DNA from: Mycolicibacterium sp. J2
Lineage (GTDB): Bacteria > Actinomycetota > Actinomycetes > Mycobacteriales > Mycobacteriaceae
DNA length: 64,000 bases
Direction of reading: 5' to 3'
Assembly: GCF_026240945.1 (NCBI RefSeq)
Contig: NZ_JAPFPY010000002.1
Location: forward strand, 186,001 to 250,000
The notes below the pieces were generated by a model that did no database searches, was not told the DNA's origin, and was given only the letters and a program-made list of their open reading frames with translations. Shown here piece by piece: positions 45,938 through 55,624 of this stretch (position 1 is its first letter; the number at the start of each line of letters is the position of its first letter). The position numbers and the translations under genes are program-made.

Positions 45938-45971
45938 GAATCCCGCCCTTCACGTGCGAAGGGCGGGATTC
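45938..45971. terminator. Hairpin terminator after desA3
   Basis: GAATCCCGCCCTTC (45938-45951) pairs perfectly with GAAGGGCGGGATTC (45958-45971), 6-base loop, followed by TCTGTCTC. It lies between the convergent desA3 and rsgA genes and can serve both strands. Confidence 0.85.
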
Positions 45972-46023
45972 TCTGTCTCACGGACGATCCGGCAGGCCGC
46001 CGATCACCACCAGGCCCGCGGCC

Positions 46024-47010
46024 TCAGTAGGCGGGCTCATTGAGCGTCGCCAGCAGCCGCCGCGCCGCGCTCACCCGCGCCGCCGCGGCGCCGGTCAGCT
46101 CGTCCAGTGCACATTCCGGATCGGCGGGCGGGCCCATATGGCCACAACCCCGTGGGCAGTCCAGTACTGCCTCGGCCAGATCCGAGAAGGCCTGCACCAC
46201 GTCGTCGGGGGCGATATGCGCCAGACCGAACGACCGCACACCCGGGGTGTCGATCACCCAGCCGGACCCGCGCAGCGGAAGAGCGATCGACTGCGTCGAG
46301 GTGTGCCGACCCTTGCCCACTCCGGTCACCTCACCGGTCGCCCGATCAGCATCGGGCACAAGGCGATTCACCAATGTCGACTTCCCGACGCCGGAATGCC
46401 CCAGCAGCACCGTCACCTTGCCGGTCAGCATCGGCGCCACCACGTCCAGCGGGTCGTCGCGCCCGGCGGTCACCACCGTCAGATCCAGATCGGTGAACTG
46501 CGCGGCGAACGGTTCCGCCGGCGCGAGATCGGATTTGGTGAGACACAGGATCGGTTCCAGTCCACCCGCGTAGGCGGCGATCAAGGCCCGCTCGACGAAC
46601 CCGGTACGTGGCGGCGGGTCGGCCAGCGCCACCACGATGAGCAGCTGATCGGCGTTGGCCACGACCACCCGCTCGGTGGGGTCGGTGTCATCGGCCGTGC
46701 GGCGCAACACCGTTCGACGTTCCGCGCGCCGCACGATACGTGCCAGCGTGTCAGGCCGCCCGGACAGGTCGCCGACGATGCCGACCTCGTCGCCGACCAC
46801 GATCGGCGTGCGGCCCAGTTCCCTGGCCCGCATCGCGGTCACATGGCGATCCGGGTCGCCGTCGAGGGCGCACCCCCAGCGGCCGCGGTCCACCGTGACG
46901 ACCATCGCCTCGGCGGCATCGGCATGATCGGGGCGATTCTTGGTGCGCGGCCGTGACCCCTTGCCCGCGCGTACCCGGACATCGGACTCGTCGTAGTCGG
47001 CCGCTCGCAA
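46024..47010 (-). CDS. rsgA: Ribosome small subunit-dependent GTPase
   Basis: 328 residues from a TTG 4 bp after the aroA stop. OB-fold then circularly permuted GTPase: TKSD (G4) comes before the P-loop GHSGVGKST (G1) and DTPG (G3). The C-terminal zinc knuckle is CPRGCGHMGPPADPEC. It helps late 30S maturation. Equivalent to Rv3228, next to aroA as in M. tuberculosis. Confidence 0.95.
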   Translation of the reverse strand: MRAADYDESDVRVRAGKGSRPRTKNRPDHADAAEAMVVTVDRGRWGCALDGDPDRHVTAMRARELGRTPIVVGDEVGIVGDLSGRPDTLARIVRRAERRTVLRRTADDTDPTERVVVANADQLLIVVALADPPPRTGFVERALIAAYAGGLEPILCLTKSDLAPAEPFAAQFTDLDLTVVTAGRDDPLDVVAPMLTGKVTVLLGHSGVGKSTLVNRLVPDADRATGEVTGVGKGRHTSTQSIALPLRGSGWVIDTPGVRSFGLAHIAPDDVVQAFSDLAEAVLDCPRGCGHMGPPADPECALDELTGAAAARVSAARRLLATLNEPAY

Positions 47011-47014
47011 TCCG

Positions 47015-48292
47015 CTACCCCCGGTCGTCCAAGAGCATTTCGGTCCACATGCCGGGAAAATCCGGCAGCGTCTTGGCCGTGGTGCCGATGTCTTCGACCG
47101 TGACGCCGGGCACCCGCAAGCCGATGATCGCCCCCGCGGTCGCCATCCGGTGGTCGGCGTACGAATGCCAGGTGCCCCCGTGCAGCGGCACAGCCGTGAT
47201 GACCAGACCGTCGGGCGTCTCGGCGCATTGCCCGCCCAGGCCGTTGATCTCGGCGCTCAGCGCGGCCAGCCGGTCGGTCTCGTGCCCCCGCAGATGTGCG
47301 ATACCGCGCAGGGTCGACACCGAGCCCTCGGTCGCCAGGGCGGCCAGTGCGGCGATGGACGGGGCCAATTCGCCGACATCGTGCAGGTCCACGTCGATGC
47401 CACCGTAGGACGGCGCGCCCTGCACCTCCAGATGTGCTTCCTTCTGCACCGCAATGACACCGACTCGGGCCAGCAGGCCGAGGATCACGTCGGCGGGCTG
47501 GATGCTCACCGCGGGCCAGTGGTCGATGCGCACCGTCCCGCCGGTGACTGCTGCCGCCGCCAGGAACGGCACGGAGTTGGACAGGTCCGGCTCGATGTCC
47601 CAGTGCCGCGCGGCCACCGTCCCCGGCTCGACCCGCCACCGGTTGGGTTGCGAATCATCCACCGCCACACCGGCGTCGCGCAGCATCGTCACCGTCATCC
47701 CGATATGTGGGGCCGAGGGCACCGAGGTGCCGGTGTGCACGACGGTGAGCCCCGCGCGGAAGGTCGCCCCGGCCAGCAGCAGACCAGAGACGAACTGCGA
47801 TGACCCGGAGGCATCGATGTGCACCTCACCGCCGTCGGCGCCGCCGTGCCCGCGCACCTGGAACGGCAGACCGTCACCGTCGATGTGTACCCCGACGTCC
47901 CGCAACCCGTTCAGCAGCGGGGCGATGGGCCGGGCACGCGCCTGCTCGTCCCCGTCGAAGGTCACCATTTCGGTGCCAAGGGCGGCCACCGCGGGGACGA
48001 AGCGCAGCACCGTGCCGGCCAGTCCGCAGTCGATCCGGGTTCCGGGCGCCGGGGCGATGGACCCTCCGATGGTCAGTTCGGTGTCCCCGATAACGGTCAA
48101 TCCGAGGGCCTGCAGCGCACCGATCATCAGGTCGGTGTCCCGGCTGCGCAGCGCGCCGCTCACGGTCGACTCGCCCCCGGACGCGGCCAGCGCGGCCAGG
48201 ATCAGCGCCCGATTGGTCAGCGATTTGGACCCCGGCACGGTCACGGTGGCGTTCACGGGTTCGGATGTCGACGGTGCCGGCCAGTCAGTCAC
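47015..48292 (-). CDS. aroA: 3-phosphoshikimate 1-carboxyvinyltransferase (EPSP synthase)
   Basis: 425 residues from a GTG at 48292; a longer frame upstream has no homology. [18 protein letters not shown] binds shikimate-3-phosphate, [14 protein letters not shown] binds PEP, and the C-terminal half has [16 protein letters not shown]. It is the sixth step of the shikimate pathway. It is the first of a two-gene run with rsgA and divergent from the YedK-like gene with a 19-bp gap. Confidence 0.96.
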   Translation of the reverse strand: MTDWPAPSTSEPVNATVTVPGSKSLTNRALILAALAASGGESTVSGALRSRDTDLMIGALQALGLTVIGDTELTIGGSIAPAPGTRIDCGLAGTVLRFVPAVAALGTEMVTFDGDEQARARPIAPLLNGLRDVGVHIDGDGLPFQVRGHGGADGGEVHIDASGSSQFVSGLLLAGATFRAGLTVVHTGTSVPSAPHIGMTVTMLRDAGVAVDDSQPNRWRVEPGTVAARHWDIEPDLSNSVPFLAAAAVTGGTVRIDHWPAVSIQPADVILGLLARVGVIAVQKEAHLEVQGAPSYGGIDVDLHDVGELAPSIAALAALATEGSVSTLRGIAHLRGHETDRLAALSAEINGLGGQCAETPDGLVITAVPLHGGTWHSYADHRMATAGAIIGLRVPGVTVEDIGTTAKTLPDFPGMWTEMLLDDRG

Positions 48293-48311
48293 GACCTCTA
48301 TCCTGCCTGGT

Positions 48312-49070
48312 ATGTGTGGGCGATTTGCAGTGACCACCGACCCGGCGTTGCTGGCCGAGAAGATCAAGGCGCTCGACGAGACCGCCCAGACGGCCAAAGA
48401 GAGTGGTCCGAACTACAACGTGGCGCCCACCACGACCATCAGCACCGTGGTCAAACGACACACGCAACCAGACGACGAGTCCACCCGGCGGATCCGGTCG
48501 ATGCGGTGGGGGCTGGTCCCGGCGTGGGCCAAGACAACCGCCGAGGGCGGGCCGGACACCAAGGGCCCGCTGCTCATCAACGCCCGCGCCGAGACCCTGA
48601 CCACTTCGCCGGCGTTCCGCGGATCGGCCAAGAGCAAGCGCTGCCTGGTGCCGATGGACGGTTGGTACGAATGGCGGCCCAACCCGGCCGCCGACGGCAA
48701 GAAAGCCACCAAGACGCCGTTCTACATGTACGCCGGTGACGGCGAACCGCTGTTCATGGCGGGGCTGTGGTCCACCTGGCGGCCCAAAGATGCTGCCCGG
48801 GACAGCCCGCCGCTGCTCAGCTGCACCATCATCACCACCGACGCCGCCGCCCAGCTCGCCGATATCCACGACCGGATGCCGCTGACCATCAGCGCGGCCG
48901 ACTGGGACCGCTGGATGGACCCCGACGCGCCGATCGACGAGGGGTTGCTCCGCGGGCACGGCGACCTGGACCGCATCCAGATCCGCGAGGTGTCCCGGCT
49001 GGTGAACAGCACCCGCAACAACGGTCCCGAGTTGATCGAGGCCGCCCAGCCCGAGCCGGGGCTGTTTTGA
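48312..49070 (+). CDS. SOS response-associated peptidase (YedK/HMCES family)
   Basis: 252 residues from the ATG at 48312, chosen because Cys2 (MCGRF) must be N-terminal: it forms a thiazolidine cross-link with abasic sites in single-stranded DNA. Other family residues seen are [43 protein letters not shown] with the Glu, and IHDRMP with the catalytic His. It is the Rv3226c equivalent and shields abasic lesions at forks. Confidence 0.95.
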   Translation: MCGRFAVTTDPALLAEKIKALDETAQTAKESGPNYNVAPTTTISTVVKRHTQPDDESTRRIRSMRWGLVPAWAKTTAEGGPDTKGPLLINARAETLTTSPAFRGSAKSKRCLVPMDGWYEWRPNPAADGKKATKTPFYMYAGDGEPLFMAGLWSTWRPKDAARDSPPLLSCTIITTDAAAQLADIHDRMPLTISAADWDRWMDPDAPIDEGLLRGHGDLDRIQIREVSRLVNSTRNNGPELIEAAQPEPGLF

Positions 49071-50521
49071 ACCACGACGTCGTCGACGCCCTCGGCGCGG
49101 ACCTGCGCGCGGCCGGCTACACCGTCGACGGCGTGGCCGAACTGCTCGGCACCGATGCGTACGCCGCCCTCGGCCGGGGCGTGTGGTGGCCGGCCCTGCG
49201 CGCCTGCGACGCCGCGGGCGGACCGCTGGCCACTCTGGTGCGGTTGTTCCTGCTCGGCGCCGACGAGAGCCCACAGCGCGTCGCCGAGGCGTTCCCGACA
49301 GCGGGGCTGGCCGCGCTGACGGCGGAGGGCGTGCTGGTGGACACAGGTGAGACCGTGCGCGCAATCCTCGACATCCGGCCCTACAGCGACTTCCTCGTGG
49401 TTTCCGATCAGGACGCCGCCTTGCGGGCCGGGCCTCTGCACCGTGATCACGTGCTCGGCATCGGCGGCGCCTCGGTCTCCCTGGCCCGCGCCGTGGTCCG
49501 CACGCCGGCGCGCCGCGCCCTGGACCTCGGGACCGGTTGCGGTGTGCAGGCCCTGCACCTGGACGGCCATTGCGATCACATCGTGGCCACCGACACCAAC
49601 GAACGCGCGCTGGCGCTGGCCGCGGCTACCGCCCGGCTCAACGGCATGTCGTGGGAGCTGCGGCACGGCAGCCTGTTCGAGCCGGTGGCGGGGGAGCGGT
49701 TCGACCTCATCGTGTCCAACCCGCCGTTCGTGGTGGGCGCCGGCGACCTGGACTACATCTACCGCGACTCCGGGGTGGCCGGGGATGGCTTGTGCCGCAG
49801 CATCATCGAACAGATTGCCGACCACCTGAACCCCGGCGGTACCGCGCACATCATGGCCAACTGGATCGTGCGCGGCGATGATTGGAGTGCCCGGGTGCGG
49901 GACTGGCTTGCGGGTACCGGGCTACACGCCTGGGTGGTGCAGCGTGAGCTCGCCGACCCGGTCAGCTACGTCGCGCTGTGGCTGGCCGACGCCGGCGAGG
50001 CGACCGAACAGGCCGCGCAGCGCGGCGGTGCGTGGCTGGACTGGTTCGCCGAGCAGGGCATCACGGGTATCGGCATGGGATTGATCTCGCTGCGGGTGCC
50101 CGCCGCGGGGGAACGTCCGGAACAGACGTGTGAGGAAATCCTCGACGAGCCGGTTACCGGGCCCGAGGTCGACGCCTTCTTCGAGCGCCGCACATTCCTG
50201 CGGCAGACCACCGACGAGGCGCTGCTGGCCGCCCGGTTGTCCACGGCGCCGGTGCTTTTGGAGGAGCAGTCCCTACCCAGGGAACACGGCTGGCAGCAGA
50301 TCGGTGCGGCGGTGCGCCGCCCCGGCGGCCCTGCCGCGGTGATCGGCGTCGACGAGGTGTTGCGCGCCCTGCTGGCGGGTTGCCGCGGCGAGGTGCCGCT
50401 GGGGGCGTTGATCGACCTGCTTGCCGCCCACCACGGGGTCGACGCCGCCGCACTCGCCGAGGCCGCGCTGCCGGAGATCCGCGAGGCCATCGGCCGCGGA
50501 ATCCTCTATCAAGCCGAGTGA
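49067..50521 (+). CDS. PrmC/HemK-like methyltransferase with N-terminal accessory domain
   Basis: 484 residues if started at the TTG overlapping the previous stop (TTGA). SAM loop ALDLGTGCGVQALHL near residue 150 and the catalytic NPPF in DLIVSNPPFVVG near 220 mark an N-methyltransferase acting on Gln or adenine amino groups. A first domain of about 140 residues (DALGADLRAAGYTV) and a C-terminal 150-residue helical domain are extra compared with PrmC. Substrate unknown. Confidence 0.85.
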   Translation: MNHDVVDALGADLRAAGYTVDGVAELLGTDAYAALGRGVWWPALRACDAAGGPLATLVRLFLLGADESPQRVAEAFPTAGLAALTAEGVLVDTGETVRAILDIRPYSDFLVVSDQDAALRAGPLHRDHVLGIGGASVSLARAVVRTPARRALDLGTGCGVQALHLDGHCDHIVATDTNERALALAAATARLNGMSWELRHGSLFEPVAGERFDLIVSNPPFVVGAGDLDYIYRDSGVAGDGLCRSIIEQIADHLNPGGTAHIMANWIVRGDDWSARVRDWLAGTGLHAWVVQRELADPVSYVALWLADAGEATEQAAQRGGAWLDWFAEQGITGIGMGLISLRVPAAGERPEQTCEEILDEPVTGPEVDAFFERRTFLRQTTDEALLAARLSTAPVLLEEQSLPREHGWQQIGAAVRRPGGPAAVIGVDEVLRALLAGCRGEVPLGALIDLLAAHHGVDAAALAEAALPEIREAIGRGILYQAE

Positions 50522-50535
50522 TGCCGCGGTGGTGT

Positions 50536-51315
50536 TCAATTGCTCCTCGCGTGCGCGGTGATCATCGCGTACGGGGCCCCGAACTCGACGCCGTCGGGGC
50601 CGGCATGCGCATCGAGCGCCACGCGGAAGGCGTCCACCAGCCGAGCCCGCATCTCGTCATCGAGCCGGGCCAGGATGTCCAGGTGCATGGGGGATTCCCG
50701 CGTGATGAAGTCCACCGCCCGCTCCACCGACGCGAAACGCCAAGGGTGTGAACCGGTTTCGATGGTGACATCGGTGAAGTCGGCGGCCAGTCGGGACCGC
50801 GCGGTATCGGGGTCACCCCACTGGTCGGGACCGTACGGCGCGGGCGGCCGCGGCCCGAGCACCTCCACAATCGGGTCGTAGAACGGGTTGTCGGCAGCGC
50901 GCACCCAGGTGGAGAAGCCGAGTACGCCACCCGGGCGCAGCAGCCGGGTCAGTTCGGCGACCATCGCGACGGGTTCCACGAAGATGATGCCCATATTCGA
51001 CACGGCCGCATCGAAACTCGCATCGGCCAGGCCGGTGGCGCCGGCATCGGCGGCCACCCAGCGCACGGTGTCACCGCCGGGTTTCGCGGCGGCGATGGCC
51101 AGCAACTCAGGGGTGATGTCCACGCCGGTCACGCGGGCGCCGGTCGCCGCGGCGGCCAGCGCCGCGTTGCCGGTACCGCAGGCCAGATCGACCACCTCGA
51201 GCCCGGGTAGCGGGACCACGGCACCGACGGCGGTGAGCAGCTCGGAAGCGATGGGCGCGATACGTTCGGCGACGGATTCGTACCGTCCCGCGGACCAGAT
51301 CGACGAGTTGGGCAC
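50536..51315 (-). CDS. Class I SAM-dependent methyltransferase (UbiE/Methyltransf_11 type)
   Basis: 259 residues from a GTG at 51315. SAM motif VVDLACGTGNAALAAAATGARVTGVDI, then AVSNMGIIFVEP and ELTRLLRPGGVLGFSTW. Small-molecule methyltransferase by type; product unknown. It lies 14 bp from the ChrA gene upstream and converges on the PrmC-like gene. Confidence 0.88.
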   Translation of the reverse strand: MPNSSIWSAGRYESVAERIAPIASELLTAVGAVVPLPGLEVVDLACGTGNAALAAAATGARVTGVDITPELLAIAAAKPGGDTVRWVAADAGATGLADASFDAAVSNMGIIFVEPVAMVAELTRLLRPGGVLGFSTWVRAADNPFYDPIVEVLGPRPPAPYGPDQWGDPDTARSRLAADFTDVTIETGSHPWRFASVERAVDFITRESPMHLDILARLDDEMRARLVDAFRVALDAHAGPDGVEFGAPYAMITAHARSN

Positions 51316-51329
51316 GGCCCCAGCGTAGG

Positions 51330-52481
51330 TCAGTCGACCGGCAGTCCGGCCAGGTACGCCGCCACGCCCAGGACGGCCGCGCCGATCAGCGTGCTGACCA
51401 CGCCGCGACGGGCCACCAGCAACGCCGCCGCGGCCAGCGCCAGCACGCCGAATTGCCAGAGTTGCTGGGCGGCCAGCGCCAACGGCACCGCCGAGCCGGT
51501 GATGGCACCGATGACCGCCGGCCCGGCGCCGGTCAGAAAAGCCTGCACGTATCGGTTGGCCCGCAGCGCGTCGAAATGCCGCCCACCACCGATCACCATG
51601 ACGAACGACGGGCCGAACGCGACCAGGGCCGCCAGCAGGGCACCGCCGACGCCCGCGGCCGCATAGCCCACCACCGCCACGGTGTGCAGCACCGGCCCAG
51701 GGGTGATCTGGCCCAGGGCCACCGCGTTGAGGAATTCGGCGTCGGTCATCCAGTGGTGCCGGCGCACGGCGTCGTCCTGCATCAGCGGGATGATGACGAA
51801 CCCGCCGCCGTAGGACAATGCACCCACCTTGAACGCCGTCCACACCAGGGCGGGAATCCCGGCCAGCGCCGGCGCGGCGGCCAGCAGCACCGGCCACGCC
51901 TGCGCCCCGGCCCGCGACGCGGCGATGCGGGCCACGATCTCCAGCACCCCGGCGGCGATCAGCACCAGCACCAGCCAGGGGCCGGTCAGGGCCGCGGCCA
52001 CCGCGCCGGCGAGGAAATAGCCGATCCAGCGGATCCTGGGCCACGGCGTCTCGCCGGCCCGTCGCCAGCTGGACGGGATCAGCCCGACGGCGGCGTGCAG
52101 CGCGACGGCCGCCACCGCCGCACCGGCCCCGGCGGCCGCGCCTCGCGCCCAGCCGGGCGCCCCGCCGGACAGGAAGAACGCCGCCAGCGCCAGGATGACG
52201 ACCAGCCCCGGTAGGATGAACGCCAGCCCGCCGACCAGGGCGCCGCGCACGCCGCGTAGCCGCCAGGCGGTGTAGATGGCCAGCTGCGTCGACGCGGGAC
52301 CGGGCAGCAGGTTCATGGCCGCGATGGCGTCCTCGAATTCGTCGGCGTCCAGCCACCGTCGCCGCTGGACGCACAGTTCGCGCAGCATCGCGATATGGGT
52401 CGGTGGCCCGCCGAAACCCAGACAGCCGATCCGGCCCCACTGTGCGGTGATCGTCGTCAGCGGCACCAGGGGCTCGGCCAC
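51330..52481 (-). CDS. chrA: Chromate transporter-like protein (ChrA, two-domain)
   Basis: 383 residues from a GTG. Two homologous halves each with the ChrA signature: GCLGFGGPPTHIAML and MNLLPGPASTQLAIYTAWR in the first, VGALSYGGGFVIIPLMQDDAV and GQITPGPVLHTVAVVGYAAAG in the second. About ten hydrophobic segments. Family members export chromate, though many have other anions as substrates. Confidence 0.92.
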   Translation of the reverse strand: MAEPLVPLTTITAQWGRIGCLGFGGPPTHIAMLRELCVQRRRWLDADEFEDAIAAMNLLPGPASTQLAIYTAWRLRGVRGALVGGLAFILPGLVVILALAAFFLSGGAPGWARGAAAGAGAAVAAVALHAAVGLIPSSWRRAGETPWPRIRWIGYFLAGAVAAALTGPWLVLVLIAAGVLEIVARIAASRAGAQAWPVLLAAAPALAGIPALVWTAFKVGALSYGGGFVIIPLMQDDAVRRHHWMTDAEFLNAVALGQITPGPVLHTVAVVGYAAAGVGGALLAALVAFGPSFVMVIGGGRHFDALRANRYVQAFLTGAGPAVIGAITGSAVPLALAAQQLWQFGVLALAAAALLVARRGVVSTLIGAAVLGVAAYLAGLPVD

Positions 52482-52496
52482 AGGGGTCCCTTCGGG

Positions 52497-52823
52497 TCAG
52501 CGGTTGCGCACCAGCTCGACGGCCGCCTCGGTCACCGGGTCCACCGCCGCGGCGTAGGTGTCGTCGTCGGGATGCTTGCGCACGAAGCTTTCCACAAACG
52601 GACACAGCGGCACGATGCGCAGTCCCGCCTCCACGGTGTCGCGCAGCGCCTGCCGAATCAGCGTGCTGGCCAAGCCTTTACCACCGAACTGCTCGCCGAC
52701 CTCGGTGTGGAAGAAGATTCGCTGCCCGTCATGATCCAGATATTCGGCGAAGCCGGCGAGCTCGTCGCCGTAGTACACCTCGAACCGCGACAACTGTTCA
52801 GCCGCAACCACCCTGGCGTTCAT
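52497..52823 (-). CDS. Small GNAT-family N-acetyltransferase (YjdJ type)
   Basis: 108 residues from the ATG overlapping the SDR stop. Single-domain GCN5-like fold with the acetyl-CoA loop EQFGGKGLASTLIRQALRDT and CPFVESFVRKHPD, diagnostic of the short YjdJ/GNAT group. Substrate unknown. Confidence 0.9.
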   Translation of the reverse strand: MNARVVAAEQLSRFEVYYGDELAGFAEYLDHDGQRIFFHTEVGEQFGGKGLASTLIRQALRDTVEAGLRIVPLCPFVESFVRKHPDDDTYAAAVDPVTEAAVELVRNR

Positions 52824-53674
52824 CCGCGGTATCCCGGCGGGTTCGGGCTGTCCACCCACAGGTCGACGCCCAGCTCCGAGCCGGGCACACAGTCATACAC
52901 CGACAGGTCGGTGACGCCGGAATCCAGCAGCACGTCCTCACACAGCAGGCTCTGCCCGGTGTATTCGCGGGCGGGCTTGGTGAAGATCGCGTAGGCCGCA
53001 TCCGCGTACACCTCGGGTTTGCGTGCCTTGGCCATCGCCTCGTCGCCGCCGAGCAGATTCTGCACCGCGGCGGTGGCGACCAGGGTGCGCGGCCACAAGG
53101 TGTTCGACGCGATCCCCGCCTCGCGCATCTCCTCGGCGATGCCCAGCGCGCACAAGGTCATTCCGAACTTCGCCATCATGTAGGCCGTCGGCTTGAGCCA
53201 CTGCGATTCCAGCCGCAACGGTGGCGACAGGGTCAGGATGTGCGGGTTGGCGCGGCCCTTCATGTGCGGGATGCAGGCCTGCGACACGGCATAGGTGCCG
53301 CGGATCTGGATGCCGTTCATGAGGTCGAACCGCTTGAGCGGTACCTCCTCGATGGAGCCCAGGTTGATCGCCGAGGCGTTGTTGACGCACAGGTCGATAC
53401 CGCCGAACCGCTCGACGGTCTGGGCTACCGCCGCCGCCACCGAATCGCCGTCGCGGACATCCCCGACGATGGGCAGCGCCTGTCCGCCGGCCTCTTCGAT
53501 CTCCTTGGCCGCGGTGTAGACGGTGCCTTCGAGTTTGGGATGCGGCTCGGCGGTCTTGGCCAGCAGCGCGATATTGGCGCCGTCGGCGGCGGCCCGTTTG
53601 GCGATGGCCAGCCCGATACCGCGGCTGGCGCCGGAGATGAACATGGTCTTCCCGGATAGCGGCGCTTCAGTCAT
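52820..53674 (-). CDS. SDR-family oxidoreductase (hydroxysteroid dehydrogenase-like 2 type, Rv3224)
   Basis: 284 residues. Rossmann motif GASRGIGLAIAKRAA, NNASAINLGS and an active-site stretch where the usual YxxxK appears as YMMAKFGMT with Ser upstream in LSPPLRL. Position next to the YbaK and sigH genes equals Rv3224. SDR reductase or dehydrogenase of unknown substrate. The stop overlaps the acetyltransferase start by ATGA. Confidence 0.9.
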   Translation of the reverse strand: MTEAPLSGKTMFISGASRGIGLAIAKRAAADGANIALLAKTAEPHPKLEGTVYTAAKEIEEAGGQALPIVGDVRDGDSVAAAVAQTVERFGGIDLCVNNASAINLGSIEEVPLKRFDLMNGIQIRGTYAVSQACIPHMKGRANPHILTLSPPLRLESQWLKPTAYMMAKFGMTLCALGIAEEMREAGIASNTLWPRTLVATAAVQNLLGGDEAMAKARKPEVYADAAYAIFTKPAREYTGQSLLCEDVLLDSGVTDLSVYDCVPGSELGVDLWVDSPNPPGYRG

Positions 53675-53683
53675 GGGTGCACC

Positions 53684-54175
53684 CTATGCCGCACGGATGT
53701 CGGCGATCACGGCGTTGGTGGTCGCGACCAGATCCTTCGGGGCCAACGCCACGTCCCAGCCCCGCTTGCCCGCGCTGCACAGCACCCGGTCCCAATCCAG
53801 CGCCGAGGCGTCGACCACGGTGGGTAGCGTCCGCCGCTGCCCCAGCGGCGAGATGCCGCCCAGCACGTAACCGGTGGAGCGTTCGGCCGCGGCCCGATCG
53901 GCCATGGTGACCTTGGCAAACCCCAGCGCCGCCGCGGCGGCCTTGAGTGACAGTTTCGACGGCACCGGCAGCACCGCCACCGCGAGGTCCCGGCCGGCGG
54001 CCACGACCAGCGTCTTGAAGATCTGCGCCGGGTCCAGCCCGTGCGCCGCGGCCAGCTGGTCGACGGCCTCCGCCCCGAACGAGTCGGCGCGCGGGTCGTG
54101 CTCATAGCGCAGGATCTCGTGCCCGACGCCGGCGTCGATCAGTGCTGCGATCGCCGGGGTTGCTGCGCGTGCCAC
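53684..54175 (-). CDS. YbaK/EbsC-type aminoacyl-tRNA deacylase
   Basis: 163 residues. HEILRYEHDP, IFKTLVV with the catalytic-region Lys, LSLKAAAAALGFAKV and YVLGGISPLGQRR are the YbaK pattern. It hydrolyses mischarged tRNA (Cys-tRNAPro in YbaK). Intact here, while M. tuberculosis has it as short fragments (Rv3224A/B, from memory). Confidence 0.92.
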   Translation of the reverse strand: MARAATPAIAALIDAGVGHEILRYEHDPRADSFGAEAVDQLAAAHGLDPAQIFKTLVVAAGRDLAVAVLPVPSKLSLKAAAAALGFAKVTMADRAAAERSTGYVLGGISPLGQRRTLPTVVDASALDWDRVLCSAGKRGWDVALAPKDLVATTNAVIADIRAA

Positions 54176-54194
54176 CGGGCCAGCCTAGTGCCGG

Positions 54195-54220
54195 GGAATG
54201 ACCAACCCAGGGTCGGCGTT
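54195..54220 (+). promoter_or_regulatory. SigH-type autoregulatory promoter of sigH
   Basis: GGAATG at 54195-54200 (-35, inside GGGGAATG) and CGTT at 54217-54220 (-10) with 16 bp between. This fits the GGAA...CGTT pattern of SigH/SigE promoters. It lies about 80 bp before the sigH GTG and just outside the divergent YbaK gene. Confidence 0.7.
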
Positions 54221-54300
54221 ACTGCAGGTGCGACGGGGCGCACCAGCCGCCGGCGGGATTTGTCGGCGTCAACCTCTAGGATCGTGGAAGGAGTTTCTCA

Positions 54301-55017
54301 GTGTCAACGGCATGCCTGGAACGTCCGGCGGATGTGCTGGAGCCGTTCGGCCGTGCCGAGAGGGAAGGGATGGGTCCAGTCACGATGACCGATATAGACG
54401 AGGCCGCACCCGCCCCGACCGAAGAGACCGACGCCGAGCTCACCGCCCGCTTCGAACGCGACGCCATCCCGCTGCTGGACCAGCTCTATGGTGGCGCGCT
54501 GCGGATGACGCGTAACCCCGCCGATGCCGAAGACCTGGTGCAGGAAACCATGGTCAAGGCGTATGCCGGGTTCCGCTCGTTCCGCGAGGGCACCAATCTG
54601 AAGGCGTGGCTCTACCGCATCCTGACCAACACCTACATCAACAACTACCGCAAGAAGCAGCGCCAGCCGTCGGAGTATCCGACCGAGGAGATCACCGACT
54701 GGCAGCTGGCGGCCAATGCCGAGCACAGCTCGACGGGTTTGCGGTCCGCGGAGGTGGAGGCGCTGGAAGCCCTGCCGGACAGCGAGATCAAGGATGCTCT
54801 GCAAGCATTACCTGAGGAATTCCGAATGGCGGTGTACTACGCCGATGTCGAGGGATTCCCGTACAAGGAGATCGCGGAAATCATGGATACCCCGATCGGC
54901 ACGGTGATGTCTCGACTGCACCGAGGCCGTAAGCAACTGCGTGACCTGCTGGCCGATGTCGCGCGTGACCGCGGATTCATCCGCGGGCAACTCGCCACCG
55001 AGGAGGTCTCGTCATGA
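54301..55017 (+). CDS. sigH: ECF sigma factor SigH
   Basis: 238 residues from the GTG at 54301, chosen for the strong GGAAGGAG at 54286-54293. Later starts at 54370 or 54385 would give a protein nearer the 216 residues of M. tuberculosis SigH. Region 2 has [26 protein letters not shown] and region 4 has [30 protein letters not shown]. It directs the heat and oxidative/thiol stress response. It overlaps rshA by ATGA. Confidence 0.97.
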   Translation: MSTACLERPADVLEPFGRAEREGMGPVTMTDIDEAAPAPTEETDAELTARFERDAIPLLDQLYGGALRMTRNPADAEDLVQETMVKAYAGFRSFREGTNLKAWLYRILTNTYINNYRKKQRQPSEYPTEEITDWQLAANAEHSSTGLRSAEVEALEALPDSEIKDALQALPEEFRMAVYYADVEGFPYKEIAEIMDTPIGTVMSRLHRGRKQLRDLLADVARDRGFIRGQLATEEVSS

Positions 55018-55325
55018 GCGACGAGTTCAGCCGCAACGAGGAACACACGTTCGTCCCGCCGGTCGGCCCGGTCGATCCCGAGCATCCCGAATGCGCCGCG
55101 GTGATTGCCGAGGTGTGGACGCTGCTCGACGGTGAATGCACCCCGGAGACCAGGGACAAACTGCGCCACCACCTCGACGAATGCCCGACCTGCCTGCGTC
55201 ATTACGGGGTCGAGGACCGCGTCAAGAAGATGATCGCCGCCAAATGCGGCGGCGAGAAGGCCCCCGACACCCTGCGTGCCCGGCTGCGGCTCGAGATCAG
55301 CCGCACCACCATCATCAGGGGCTGA
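55014..55325 (+). CDS. rshA: Redox-sensing anti-sigma factor RshA
   Basis: 103 residues. The zinc anti-sigma motif HxxxCxxC is intact (HLDECPTC). Oxidation of these cysteines releases SigH. Start overlaps the sigH stop, ensuring matched synthesis. Followed 11 bp later by a strong terminator. Confidence 0.96.
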   Translation: MSDEFSRNEEHTFVPPVGPVDPEHPECAAVIAEVWTLLDGECTPETRDKLRHHLDECPTCLRHYGVEDRVKKMIAAKCGGEKAPDTLRARLRLEISRTTIIRG

Positions 55326-55336
55326 GCCGCCAGCCC

Positions 55337-55384
55337 CATAACGAAACCGCCCGGACTCTTGCGAGTCCGGGCGGTTTCGTTATG
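55337..55384. terminator. Bidirectional terminator with perfect 22-bp stem
   Basis: CATAACGAAACCGCCCGGACTC (55337-55358) and its exact complement (55363-55384) flank a TTGC loop. The A-run on one side becomes a T-rich end on either strand, so it can stop both rshA and the opposite-strand bL37 gene. Confidence 0.93.
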
Positions 55385-55393
55385 CGTATCTGG

Positions 55394-55486
55394 TCAGCGC
55401 ACAGACTTCGAGCCGGCGTTGGGACGCTTGCCGTGGTTGGCCTTGCTGTGCTTCCGATCGCGCTTCTTGCGGCCTCGCTTGGCCAT
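55394..55486 (-). CDS. Ribosomal protein bL37
   Basis: 30 codons from the ATG at 55486 with AAGAAGG upstream. It starts MAKRGRKKRDRKHSKANHG, the very basic peptide known from mycobacterial 50S structures as bL37. It binds 23S rRNA in the large subunit. The gene sits tail-to-tail with rshA across the 22-bp terminator and is easily missed because of its size. Confidence 0.9.
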   Translation of the reverse strand: MAKRGRKKRDRKHSKANHGKRPNAGSKSVR

Positions 55487-55624
55487 GGTTTTACCTTCTT
55501 TCCAGATTGACTACCGTCGACGCTTGCCTAGATTGTCTCACGGCGCAGGCGGTGCTCTGTCCACCGCATGGTGTGGTTCGATAGAACCCTCAACAGCAGT
55601 GCTCGCCGGAGGAGTGGGGTGAAG

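Noticed and set aside
47454..48311. Long N-terminal extension of the YedK-like gene
   Set aside because: It would run antisense through aroA, and the catalytic cysteine must be residue 2, which fixes the start at 48312.
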